DNA of 34,928 nucleotides from Schoenoplectus triqueter (Eukaryota; Streptophyta; Magnoliopsida; Poales; Cyperaceae): positions 1 through 34,928 of the forward strand of contig CAXKVV010000865.1 in the NCBI GenBank assembly GCA_964058805.1. Reading direction: 5' to 3'. Both the position numbers and the translations under genes were made by a program. The notes under the pieces are model-generated. The model was not told where the DNA came from, ran no database searches, and saw only the letters and a list, made by a program, of their open reading frames with translations. The stretch's first letter is position 1, and every line of letters starts with the position of its first letter. Positions 1-9,029 of the stretch are shown here, piece by piece.

Positions 1-454
1 GCAAATCTCCTCTCGACTTGGATTAGAATTAGCCGTATCGGGAAAATGGTTACACTTTTTTTTAATACAGAAGTAATAAATTAATTGTGCATTCCCAATT
101 TGCACCCTACTGTCAGTATAATACAATTTCAGACGAAATATGAAATTTCCAGTAAATGAATAGTGCATAATTAATAAGTTGATTTTTGTTATGTCCTGTT
201 GATTTCATGAATCTACACTATAGAATACTTTATTCTGTAAAGTAATTATTTCCTGAATCTAAGTTGTTATTGTTCTGATAGGTTTGATCATCATACAAAT
301 CTGACGATTTAAATTAATGGACTGTTGGTCTCATATCTCAATTTGAGGCAAACATTGAATCATTTCAACTTTATTATTCAAAATGTTTGGCCACTGTGTT
401 TTGATATAATAAACTTTTGAAACAAAACAAGAATTTATTTCTTAAATAATATAT
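1..454. other. AT-rich spacer, no gene recognised
   Basis: No convincing coding region or RNA gene. The first ~55 bases are less AT-rich than what follows and are open in more than one frame, so they could be the edge of an exon cut by the window, but nothing identifies it. The rest is AT-rich spacer. Confidence 0.5.
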
Positions 455-587
455 AGTAAAATTTGATCTCCAAAAATATTTTAATAGAAAGATCATGTTC
501 AACGATTTAAATCGACTGTTTGAACTTTCAAATTCGGGTTACGGATGTGAAACACGAGAGATTTTGTGCTTTGTAAAGCACCATAGT
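455..587. repeat. Truncated, diverged copy of the GCTTCGCGAAGC-type MITE
   Basis: This matches only the right half of the complete MITEs at 701-1103 and 2162-2565, with the same order of blocks: a 'tttgatctcc' block, then 'atgttcaacg', then 'gtttgaactttcaaattcg'. It ends in a decayed terminus, gtgctttgtaaagcaccatag, where intact copies have gcttcgcgaagcaccatag. The left half is missing. It is an old fragment. Confidence 0.65.
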
Positions 588-700
588 TGGGATATGATGC
601 TATATATAACACAGATCGCTCGCGTGTTCGATCCGAACCGCTCAAATTGATTTACATACGAAAAACTAGTAGGGAGTCAAATTATATATATATATATATA

Positions 701-1103
701 GAGTAATGCTATGGTGCTTCGCGAAGCAAAAAAAATTTTGTGCTTCGCGTTCGTATCTCGAATTTAAAAGTTCAAACGGCCGATCCAAACCGTTGAACAT
801 CATCTTCATATTGAAATATCCTTGGAGATCAAATTTTATATTTTTTTGAATTTTTTTGATATTTTTTAGATGGATACAAAGTTTGTTGATCTAAAGATTT
901 CTGCACCATCCAAAACAAGCGACTTTCTACCCATCTAAAAAATATCAAAAAAATTCAAAAAAATATAAAATTTGATCTCCAAGGATATTTCAATATGAAG
1001 ATGATGCTCAACGGTTTGGATCGGCCGTTTGAACTTTTAAATTCGAGATACGGACGCGAAGCAAAAAAATTTGTTTGCTTCGCGAAGCACCATAGCCTCA
1101 CTC
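701..1103. mobile_element. Foldback MITE, copy A
   Basis: A 403-bp element starting GAGTAATGCTATGGTGCTTC and ending GAAGCACCATAGCCTCACTC. Beyond these termini the left half is almost the reverse complement of the right half over its whole length, leaving an unpaired centre of roughly 40 nt near 'ctgcaccatccaaaac', so a transcript would be one long hairpin. The terminal repeat contains the 12-bp palindrome GCTTCGCGAAGC. It sits inside a TA dinucleotide tract, which hides the target-site duplication. No coding capacity. The superfamily is not identified; TA-rich flanks would fit a TA-duplicating transposase. Confidence 0.8.
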
Positions 1104-1108
1104 ATATA

Positions 1109-1501
1109 GAGTAATGCTATGGTGCTTCGCGAAGCACAAAACCTCCCGTGCTTCGCGTTTGTATCTCGAATTTGAAAGTTCATCCGCTCGATCCAAACCG
1201 TTGAACATGATCTTCATATTGAAATATCTTTGGAGATCAAATTTTATATTTTTTTGCTATTTTTTAAATGAGTATAAAATTTGAAGATCTAACGATTTCT
1301 GCACCATCCAAAACTAGCGATTTTGTACCCATCTAAAAAATAGCAAAAAAATTCAAAAAAATATAAATTTTGATCTCCAAAGATAGTTCAATATGAAGAT
1401 CATGTTCAACGGTTTGGATCGGGCGTATGAACTTTCAAATTCAAGATACGGACGCGAAGCACGGGAGCTTTTGTGCTTCGCGAAGCACCATAGCCTCACT
1501 C
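1109..1501. mobile_element. Foldback MITE, copy B
   Basis: A second member of the family at 701-1103, separated from it by five bases (atata). It has the same termini (GAGTAATGCTATGGTGCTTC and GAAGCACCATAGCCTCACTC) and the same full-length self-complementarity, but the loop-proximal part differs (a 'tttttttgctatttttta' block). It is flanked on the right by a TA tract. No coding capacity. Confidence 0.8.
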
Positions 1502-1514
1502 TATATATATATAT

Positions 1515-1735
1515 ATTAATTTTTAAGATAGTTTGAATATCACCTCTTTTAAATGGCCCATAATAGTTAAATCAAGTAATTTTCAAACTATCTTAAAAAA
1601 TAAAAATATAAAATTTTGTCCCGAACTATTTTGAGCGGTCCGGATCGATAATTTAAACTTTGAGAATAAAGAAATGATCCATAGCATGAGAACGCATGCT
1701 ATGCATAACACCATAGCATAATTCCATAATATATA
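1515..1735. repeat. Decayed foldback fragment related to the MITE cluster
   Basis: A near-perfect inverted repeat of about 20 bp (taagatagtttgaa near 1525 and ttcaaactatctta near 1583) is followed by MITE-like blocks ('gtccggatcgataatttaaactt', then a degenerate terminus with caccatagcata). It is probably a broken relative of the neighbouring MITEs. Boundaries are approximate. Confidence 0.45.
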
Positions 1736-1740
1736 TATAT

Positions 1741-2143
1741 GAATTAGGTTATGATGCTTTGCAAAACACAAAAGCGTTATGTGCTTTGCGCTCAATTTTT
1801 AATTTTAAATCAGAAATGATCGATCCAAGCCACTCAATCTAATCTCCATGTTTAAATCTATTAGTAAACCAAAATTTATATTTTTTGAAATTTATTTGCT
1901 ATTTTTTTTGGATAGGGGGAAAACTGTCATTTTTGGATGAACCAGAATTCTCAAATCAAATCATTTTCTCCTCATCAGAAAAAATAGCAAAATAATTCTA
2001 AAAAAAATAAAATTTCGTTTACTAACAGATTTTAATATGAAGATTAGATTTAACGGTTCGGATCAATTATTTCTAACTTGAAATTAAAAATAGAACGCAA
2101 AACACACAACGCCTTTGTGCTTTGCAAAGCACCGTAGTCGGAC
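1741..2143. mobile_element. Older, diverged member of the MITE family
   Basis: This has the same length class (403 bp) and the same architecture as the intact copies. The termini have drifted: the left reads gaattaggttatgatgcttt and the right reads tgctttgcaaagcaccgtag. The internal halves are still partly complementary. The GCTTCGCGAAGC palindrome has decayed to GCTTTGCAAAGC, which is still palindromic. Flanked by TA tracts. Confidence 0.65.
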
Positions 2144-2161
2144 TATATATATATATATATA

Positions 2162-2565
2162 GAGTAATGCTATGGTGCTTCGCGAAGCAAAAAAATTTTT
2201 GTGCTTCGCGTCCGTATCTCGAATTTAAAAGTTCAAACGGCCGATCTAAACCGTTGAACATCATCTTCATATTGAAATATCCTTGGAGATCAAATTTTAT
2301 ATTTTTTTTGAATTTTTTTGATATTTTTTAGATGGGTACAAAGTTTATTGATCTAAAGATTTCTGCACCATCCAAAACAAGCGACTTTGTACCCATCTAA
2401 AAAATATCAAAAAAATTCAAAAAAATATAAAATTTGATCTCCAAGGATATTTCAATATGAAGATGATGCTCAACGGTTTGGATCGGCCGTTTGAACTTTT
2501 AAATTCGAGATACGGACGCGAAGCATAAAATTTTTTTTGCTTCGCGAAGCACCATAGCATTACTC
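2162..2565. mobile_element. Foldback MITE, copy C (best preserved ends)
   Basis: A 404-bp element nearly identical to copy A internally. Its 28-nt terminal inverted repeats match perfectly: GAGTAATGCTATGGTGCTTC begins the left one and GAAGCACCATAGCATTACTC ends the right one. It lies inside a long TA tract (about 2143-2586), so the duplicated target cannot be read exactly. The perfect ends and the similarity to copy A suggest it is the youngest of the cluster. Confidence 0.85.
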
Positions 2566-2708
2566 TATATATATATATATATATATTATAGAACGTTTGA
2601 ATACTTCTCTAATCCTCTTTGACTAAATTATAGTAAATAAATTCATTTATTGTATGTTGATCCTTCAATGAATTTTTTTAGCATTGTCTCTGCAGCCAAG
2701 AAAAGCAG

Positions 2709-2953
2709 ATTTTTTTTTATTTTAGTAAATAAAAATAAATAAATATAGGAAAGTGGCCAAATCGCCTCCAACTTTTGCACACATAGTCAGATCCGAGTTT
2801 CAAACTCGGGTCCAGTTCCTTGACCCGATTTTGAAACTCGGATCCGGGAATTTTTGTTTTACATTTTGAAAATTACAGGTGTCTGGACCGAGTTTTAAAC
2901 TCGGCCCAATACACCTAGAACCGAGTTTTAAACTCGGTCTCAACTTCCTGCTA
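2709..2953. repeat. Left terminal inverted repeat of the MULE-like element
   Basis: Starts with a T-run plus 'attttagtaaataaa', then 'ggaaagtggccaaatcgcc', then four palindromic motifs near 2791-2812, 2825-2845, 2888-2907 and 2920-2939, each close to CCGAGTTTNAAACTCGG. It is complementary to 3908-4142. Confidence 0.7.
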
Positions 2954-3199
2954 TTATATAGCACACCCAGTATATTTATTTTTCATTTTCCTTCAGCTAA
3001 TCATTTCTTCAAAATCGTCATTATTACTGTTGCAAAGAGCTTTCAACTAGAAATTTATTTTTCGACAAATCCAGAGCCGATCCATATTCACCACTCTCGT
3101 CTCATCAACGTTGTAAGTTTTTTTTTCTATTTGGACTATTATTTTTTGCTATAAAATTAAAATACACTAACAATAAGGTTTATCGTTCATACTGTAGAG

Positions 3200-3903
3200 A
3201 CGAAAATATTGTTGATCGATGTGTATCACAGAGATCAAATCTTGAAAACATCAACCGACACGGATTATGATATTCATGTCGCATGCACATTTTCTGCCGA
3301 CGAGGCAATCAATCTTCGTGACTTGAAATGGTAGATTCATGCTAGTTTGGAGCTACTCCCTAGTCAATTCAATACCAGCATTAGTGCACGGATCAACACT
3401 GCCCCAGCAGGTTCAGGTGATTTTTTTTATAACTTATTTGAGGTTATTTCTAATGAAATTTGGGGAATGATTAAACAACAGCTCCGTACCAATTACCTAG
3501 GTATAAAACACTAGAGCTAGTAGTTTGAATATGAACCAATATCCAGTTTCTGATAACTATGATCCGACTAGTATTCCTGAAAGTAGTAATCTAGTAATGG
3601 CTGAGGAAAGAACCCACTACCGAGCTCGGGAGCAGCGACAATCCCGTGTTTCGGTACAAAATATGGATATGGATATGGATGAGGATGACGAAGTGGAAGA
3701 GTGGCACTTGATGTCGAGTAGGATAACATCCAGGATGCAACAATATAAATATAGATGAAACTCATGATGCGGTAGATGTCGAAGAAATAATTAAAGAATG
3801 GCAAATGTCTGTTCCTTTTATCAATCGGGGAATGAAGCACCCGTGTGCACAATTTGCTGATAATACGCCAATGCCATATGCAAACGAGCCTTATTTTCGT
3901 CAA
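3200..3903 (+). pseudogene. Broken coding interior of the MULE-like element
   Basis: Three open stretches lie in different frames. 3200-3334 encodes a ~44-residue piece (contains HVACTFSADEAINLRDLKW) ending in TAG. 3525-3758 encodes 77 residues starting MNMNQYPVSDNYDP, with an acidic DMDMDMDEDDEVEEW run. 3790-3903 continues in yet another frame with EEIIKEWQMSVPFINRGMK. An acidic linker of this kind ahead of a zinc-binding domain is what I expect in the N-terminal part of plant MULE transposases, but no zinc-finger or DDE catalytic region is present. It could instead be a captured host fragment. The frames may be separated by introns or by mutations; this cannot be told from sequence alone. 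Confidence 0.4.
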
Positions 3904-3907
3904 AAAA

Positions 3908-4142
3908 CCAGGATGTTGGGAACAAGTTTAAAACTCGATTCCATGTGTACTAGGCCAAGTTTAAAACTCGGTCCAGACACCTGCAATTTTCAAAACGTAA
4001 AAAAAAATTCCGGACCTGAGTTTCAAACTCATGCCAGGGAGCTGGACCCTAGTTTGAAACTCGGATCTGGCTATGTGTGCAAAAGTTGGTGGCGATTTGA
4101 CCACTTTCCTATATTTTTTTTTATTTACTAAAATAAAAAAAT
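3908..4142. repeat. Right terminal inverted repeat of the MULE-like element
   Basis: Reverse complement of 2709-2953. It contains four decayed versions of the CCGAGTTTNAAACTCGG palindrome (near 3922, 3957, 4016 and 4049) and ends with 'tatttactaaaataaaaaaa'. Its palindromes are more mutated than those in the left repeat. Confidence 0.7.
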
Positions 4143-5404
4143 GTGCAAAAAAAGAATTCAATCACTTTTCACATGTTTGAAATATAATAATATTAGTATT
4201 GAGAGCCTCGATCAGTATTAATTTCATATTACAAAAGAAGCATATCACCAATTAAAATATATTAATTAATTAAAATTATATTGAGGTATTGGTAAGAAAC
4301 TGAAGAGGAGAAATGTATTGATCTATTCTTCCAATAGTGGTAGCAAATAATTGCCGATCTCCAGATAAAGTGCAGCAGTAAATTAAATTAATCAGGTTAA
4401 AGTTTTAAAGAAAATATTTCATTTAGTATGCTATTCATATTCTTTTATTATAAAAACAAGAATACTTGCATACTCTGTTTTTACAATCAGTAGGTTTTAT
4501 CTTCTTCTAGATTGAAGATTCAAATTTGAAGTGTTTGATTTTATTTCAAACATGCATTCAAGGAAGAGCCTAACATCTATGATTAACTACTTTAAGCTGA
4601 AGATTTATTACCTTGGTTTATCGAATGGAGTTAAATTCATTAGATTGCTCGACCATTAATATCTTATCTTTTTTTCCTTCTTTTGCGTATTGCTAACCAT
4701 TTTCTTTTATTATTTTAAATTATAATCAAAATAAAATTGTAAAAATAATTTTATAAACTCTTTTCCATTTTTTTATATTTCAAAATTTCATATTTATTTA
4801 AAATCTCATTGTTAAAATTAACTAAATAAGCATTGTAAAATAATCTCTTTCTAAAACATTTTAATAGTTTTATACATGACAAAGATGTCTATCGATGCAC
4901 TTGCTATCATAGGGACAAGTTCGTGATTTCAAAAACATTCGGCGAGATCAAAAATTTGACATTCGGGTATAATATAGGTATAATTGAGAAATAGTTTTTT
5001 TATATAATATTAATAATATATATATTATAATGATAAATTATTAAAAATATAAAATTAAAAAAATATAAAATTTTATTTAAAATAATATACAATATATTTT
5101 TTGCCAAATATTTTTTGACAAAAATACACTGACGAATTATTTATAAAATATTTGACTATATATAGAAAATATATTATTTATAAATTATTCATCAATAATT
5201 CACCAATTTTATCACTATGCTTCTTTAAAAGCACACAGTCGCACAAATTTCAATCACATCCTTCGGTCAAAAGTGTCTTTGATAAATAATATTGACTAGA
5301 AATTTCTCAGTGACTAGAACTTTCAGGGCCCCGCTTGTAAGTGATTCAGGGTTCAAATTTAGGTACGAAGTCCAGGATCAGGGAACCACGCTCAACTATG
5401 TTTT
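4143..5404. other. AT-rich spacer
   Basis: No gene, RNA or clear repeat recognised. Several A/T runs and short AT inverted repeats, particularly around 4980-5210. A slightly less AT-rich patch at 5310-5400 directly precedes the duplicated segment at 5405. Confidence 0.5.
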
Positions 5405-5637
5405 GGTTTGTACAAAATCTTGAACTTCTTTATAAGACTATTTTTTGATGAATCTAAGACCATTATTCGGCGATATTTTTTACCAGAAATGAAAAGGTTG
5501 TTTATTCAGCAATAAGCATGGCAGTCAATCTTTGACACGCAAGTATACAAAAAGTCTTATTATTTGCTGCTATAGTGAATTTAGGCGGATTAGGGAGGAG
5601 ATTAAATTGACACAAGCCTAAGGGGACCAGTTAAGGT

Positions 5638-5639
<2 letters not shown>
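5405..5639 (+). repeat. Direct repeat, copy 1 (second copy at 34699-34928)
   Basis: About 230 bp matching the right edge of the window in the same orientation, with scattered substitutions and small indels. Shared blocks include gaacttctttataagactat, taagaccattattcggcgat, atgaaaaggttgtttattca and aggagattaaattgacacaa. I recognise no reading frame or transposon end in it. It could be an unrecognised dispersed repeat or the mark of an old segmental duplication spanning ~29.3 kb. Confidence 0.8.

Positions 5640-5643
<4 letters not shown>

Positions 5644-5681
<38 letters not shown>
5644..5681. repeat. (TA)n microsatellite
   Basis: An uninterrupted TA dinucleotide run of about 38 bp immediately after the duplicated segment. 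Length is likely variable between individuals. Confidence 0.95.
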
Positions 5682-5685
<4 letters not shown>

Positions 5686-7575
5686 GACAGTCAAAAAGTT
5701 AGCAAAGAAAGATTGTAGAGTTTTCCTTATAAAGTTAAAAGGCTATAAATTTTGCAACCAATTACTGAAAGAAGTTCAAAAGTTTATGTAATAACTGGAC
5801 TTGTACATGTAAAAGTTGCTCATCTTTTTGGGAGAATCCTATCTATATCTAATAAATGGTTCATATAACTAGAAACTACTTGACCAGAAGACTTTTTTCT
5901 TTTTTGATATTTGATACATCCACCAGAAAACTTCACACTTAAGAGAAGATCCCCAAAAAAATAGCCACTTAATAGGGCATTTTCTTGTCCATGAGCAGGA
6001 GAGATTAGCAAAAAAAATTAAACTAGAAGAACAATAAAACAAATTGCTTGAGAAAATGAAATAATTGTTTCCGATATGATATGTCGTTATTCACCAATTT
6101 AAGTTGAGAGGAATTAGAATATTGAAGATGAGAGCAAAGAAATTAAATGATGAGAATTTAATTTTAGTTGTCGTTATATATACCACAGTAAAAAAAATTT
6201 GATTAGCTTTTCTGTTTGTGACAACAATGTAGTCTCACAGATAATATAAATAATGTGATAACCAATAAATTATCTGATGAATCATGTCTAAATTCAATTT
6301 ATGTTAGCATTGATATTTACAGGTATCTGAAACATTAATTTTGAGATGGATGCTGATATGAATATTGAACATTTTTTTTCTTTTACCGCTGATAGTGACA
6401 GAATTGATTTTAAATCTTTTTAGAGGGAAAAAATGAATTTACGATTTCCAAAATTACAAATGATTTATAAAGGAATGAAAATTTGTATAGTTACTACACA
6501 TAGCTTTCTTTTATACAGATAGGCCATCATGTATATTCTCGATTTGTTTGATTGGGGATAATGTTGATGAAAATGACCCATACCTCCAATTAGGGGCAAA
6601 TCCATAGAGGTCGGGGGAGGGCAGCTGTCCCTCTAAATTTTAAAAAATAATGTTTTTAAGTAATATTTTCGGTAATATGTCTCTCCCTCTTCTGAATTTT
6701 TTTTGTCTTTCTGGATTGTTTGATTATTTTTATTGAGAAAAAATATTTAATATCGTACATAATGAAATAATTATGCAAATATATCAAAATATGAAGTTAC
6801 GTAAAGAAAAATTTTCTTCATCAACTTGATTATCTATTACTTTGAGCTTTATTTTGTTATTATTTTTAATATATAAAATATTATTATTTTAATAATTTTT
6901 TATTAGATAAGAATATATATTAAATTATTAATTTTTTATTTAGTAACCGATTAGTTAATGGGTTTAAACCTGTTAAACTACCAATTCGATAATTGACCCC
7001 CCTAATTAAAATCATGCATCCGTCTGCCTCTAATTCTCTCTAAAATAAATGATATCACTCTTATGTATCTTTTTCACCATAATAAATATCTTGCAAAACA
7101 ATATAAATTCCAAGTTTAAAGTACTAACAAGCATTTCTCACGAGGAAATTAATAAAAAAAAATGCGACCTTATGAAATCTTTTGACATGACTTGACAAAA
7201 CTGTGATTTTGTAAACGAAGAGGAAAGCTGCATTTATCCACCTGATTTGTCTTCACTTCTTGTCAAAATCAAGTAGTTGTTTGCATGGGTATGGCATTTC
7301 TTTTCCAAGTTAGCACTACATGTGAAAAATATATAATATTAATGCTCCAGCATGTCGCCTCTTAGCAGTTCAACTGCTCTATCTTTCATATTGACTGAGA
7401 CTAGCAATACAGATTTGTCAATGTATGATGAAATTAAAAATCTAAAGGAGCCAATTTATACTTTCAGTTGCCACAACAACTAAATGTTGATCATTCTAGA
7501 AGCTCTATCATATTTCCTAGGTAAGATTACCTAAGAAATTGGGACAAAAAATATATATCGTATTCCGTTAAGATT
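5682..7575. other. AT-rich spacer
   Basis: No confident gene. A 63-codon minus-strand frame at 5820-6011 (starting MLISPAHGQENALLSGYFFG) is the only stretch with a plausible amino-acid mix, but I recognise no domain and its flanks give no support. Around 6585-6640 is a G-rich patch (aggggcaaatcc, gtcgggggagggcagctgtc) that resembles the end of a plant GGGGC-ended repeat, without a matching partner nearby. Confidence 0.4.
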
Positions 7576-7987
7576 AGGGTGCAAGCAAAAATTATAATTC
7601 ATAATTCATTTGGTATTTGATTCAATTTTGGCTCGAATTCGGTTAGTTCAATTAGACTTTTTTATTAGTACGATTAGAGTTTGGTTCAATAATTTTTTTA
7701 ATGAATTAGTTCGAATTTGATTTGTAATAGTTCAGTAATTATTTTATTATAAAATTAATAAGATATTATTAATTTAATATTAAATTAATAAATACTAGTT
7801 ATTTTTTAATTTAATATAAAATTAATAAAATATTAATTATTTTAGCTCTAACTATTTATGATAATATGAAAATAAATATAAAAAATAAAATAATTGAGTT
7901 CATAAAGAGTTTCATTTAGTTCAAATCAATTTCAAATAAAACTCAAACACTAGTTAATTTGATCGAATTCGATTTGTTTGCAGCCCT
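7576..7987. mobile_element. GGGCTGC-ended terminal-inverted-repeat element, copy 1
   Basis: Begins (TA)GGGTGCAAGC and ends TTTGCAGCCC(TA), so it has ~10-bp inverted termini and TA flanks, suggesting a TA target duplication. The body shares blocks with 8525-9029 ('ttcataattcat', 'tcgaattc', an AT-rich core, then 'gaattcgatttgttt'). No coding capacity. It is more decayed than copy 2. Confidence 0.6.
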
Positions 7988-8138
7988 ACTCATGATTCAT
8001 GTTTTATGAAAAAGGGGACACTATTAATTAGAAAATTCTTCTTTAACAACTGAAACTAAGTTTTATAAATATTAGTTTCTTTTACATTTTGTAAGACAAA
8101 ATTTAAAATCAACTAGTTGCTGCCTTGCATTATATATA

Positions 8139-8523
8139 GGGTGGCAATCACTTGACAATGGGTTATTTTAACAATCTTGATAATGGACTCTAGAATGAAT
8201 ATAAAAAAAACCTTAAAAATAGAAAAAAAAACTTTATAGATATATATATTTTTATTATAGATTGATAGTCGTTCAGATTTCATACAATTTCATTATCGTT
8301 TGATACTTCATTAAAGACTATTGAAATTTTATATAATTTGTAACTGTTATAATTTAACGGTTTTTAATGGAGTACCAAACAATAATGCAATTGTATAAAA
8401 TTTGAATCACTATCATCTATAAATAAATAAAAACATATCTATAAAGTTTTTTCTATTTTTTCTATTTATTTTAGAGTCCATTGTCAAGTTTATCAAAATA
8501 ACCCATTGTCAAGTGATCCCCAT
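8139..8523. mobile_element. Second foldback MITE family
   Basis: About 385 bp. The left end contains atcacttgacaatgggttat and the right end contains its complement, ataacccattgtcaagtgat. The halves stay complementary towards the centre (gatagtcgttcagatttcat on the left against a near-complement around 8398-8420), so the element is a near-complete palindrome. The termini next to these blocks are less exact (ggtggca against ccccatt). No coding capacity. It ends directly beside copy 2 of the GGGCTGC-ended element. Confidence 0.7.
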
Positions 8524-8524
8524 T

Positions 8525-9029
8525 AGGGCTGCAAAAAAAGTTCATAATTCATAATTCGTTCGATGTTCGATTCGATTTTTGTTCGAGTTTGGTTCGTTCG
8601 ATTAGACATTTTTGTTAGTTCGATTTGAGTTCAGTTTGATAATTTTTTTAATGAACTAGTTCGAGTTTGATTCGTAATAGTTCGATATGTAGTTATTTGC
8701 ATATATTTTTAACTATTTAGTGAATAATATATGCAATAACATAATTATTTTATCATAAAATTAATAAGATATTATTAATTTATTATGGAATTAATAAATA
8801 TTAGTTAATTATTAAAATTTTAATATAAAATTGATAAAATATTAATTATTTTATCTCTAGTTATTTATGATAATATAAAAATAAATATAAAAATTAGAAT
8901 AATTGAGTTCGTTTCGAGTTCGATTTCAGTTTGAGTTCGATTTAACTCGAGTTTGATTTAGTTCGAAATAGTTTCAAATCAAATTCAAATACCGATGAGT
9001 TCGATTGAATTCGATTCATTTGCGGCCCT
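8525..9029. mobile_element. GGGCTGC-ended terminal-inverted-repeat element, copy 2
   Basis: Starts TA-GGGCTGCAAA and ends TTTGCGGCCC-TA, giving 10-bp inverted termini with one mismatch and a TA flank on both sides. GTTCGA and TCGATT motifs recur in both orientations near the ends around an AT-rich core, as in widespread non-autonomous plant elements. About 505 bp, no coding capacity. Confidence 0.65.

Larger units (their letters stand above)
2709..4142 (+). mobile_element. MULE-like transposon with ~240-bp terminal inverted repeats
   Basis: The left terminal repeat (about 2709-2953) and right terminal repeat (about 3908-4142) are reverse complements over ~240 bp with scattered mismatches. 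Long terminal repeats around degraded coding sequence are typical of Mutator-like elements. Each repeat holds several copies of a palindrome close to CCGAGTTTTAAACTCGG. A possible imperfect 10-11 bp target duplication is gccaagaaaag (left, 2694-2704) and gcaaaaaaag (right, 4144-4153), but this is weak. The ~1-kb interior holds broken frames and no catalytic domain, so the element is non-autonomous. Family assignment is inferred from structure only. Confidence 0.6.
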
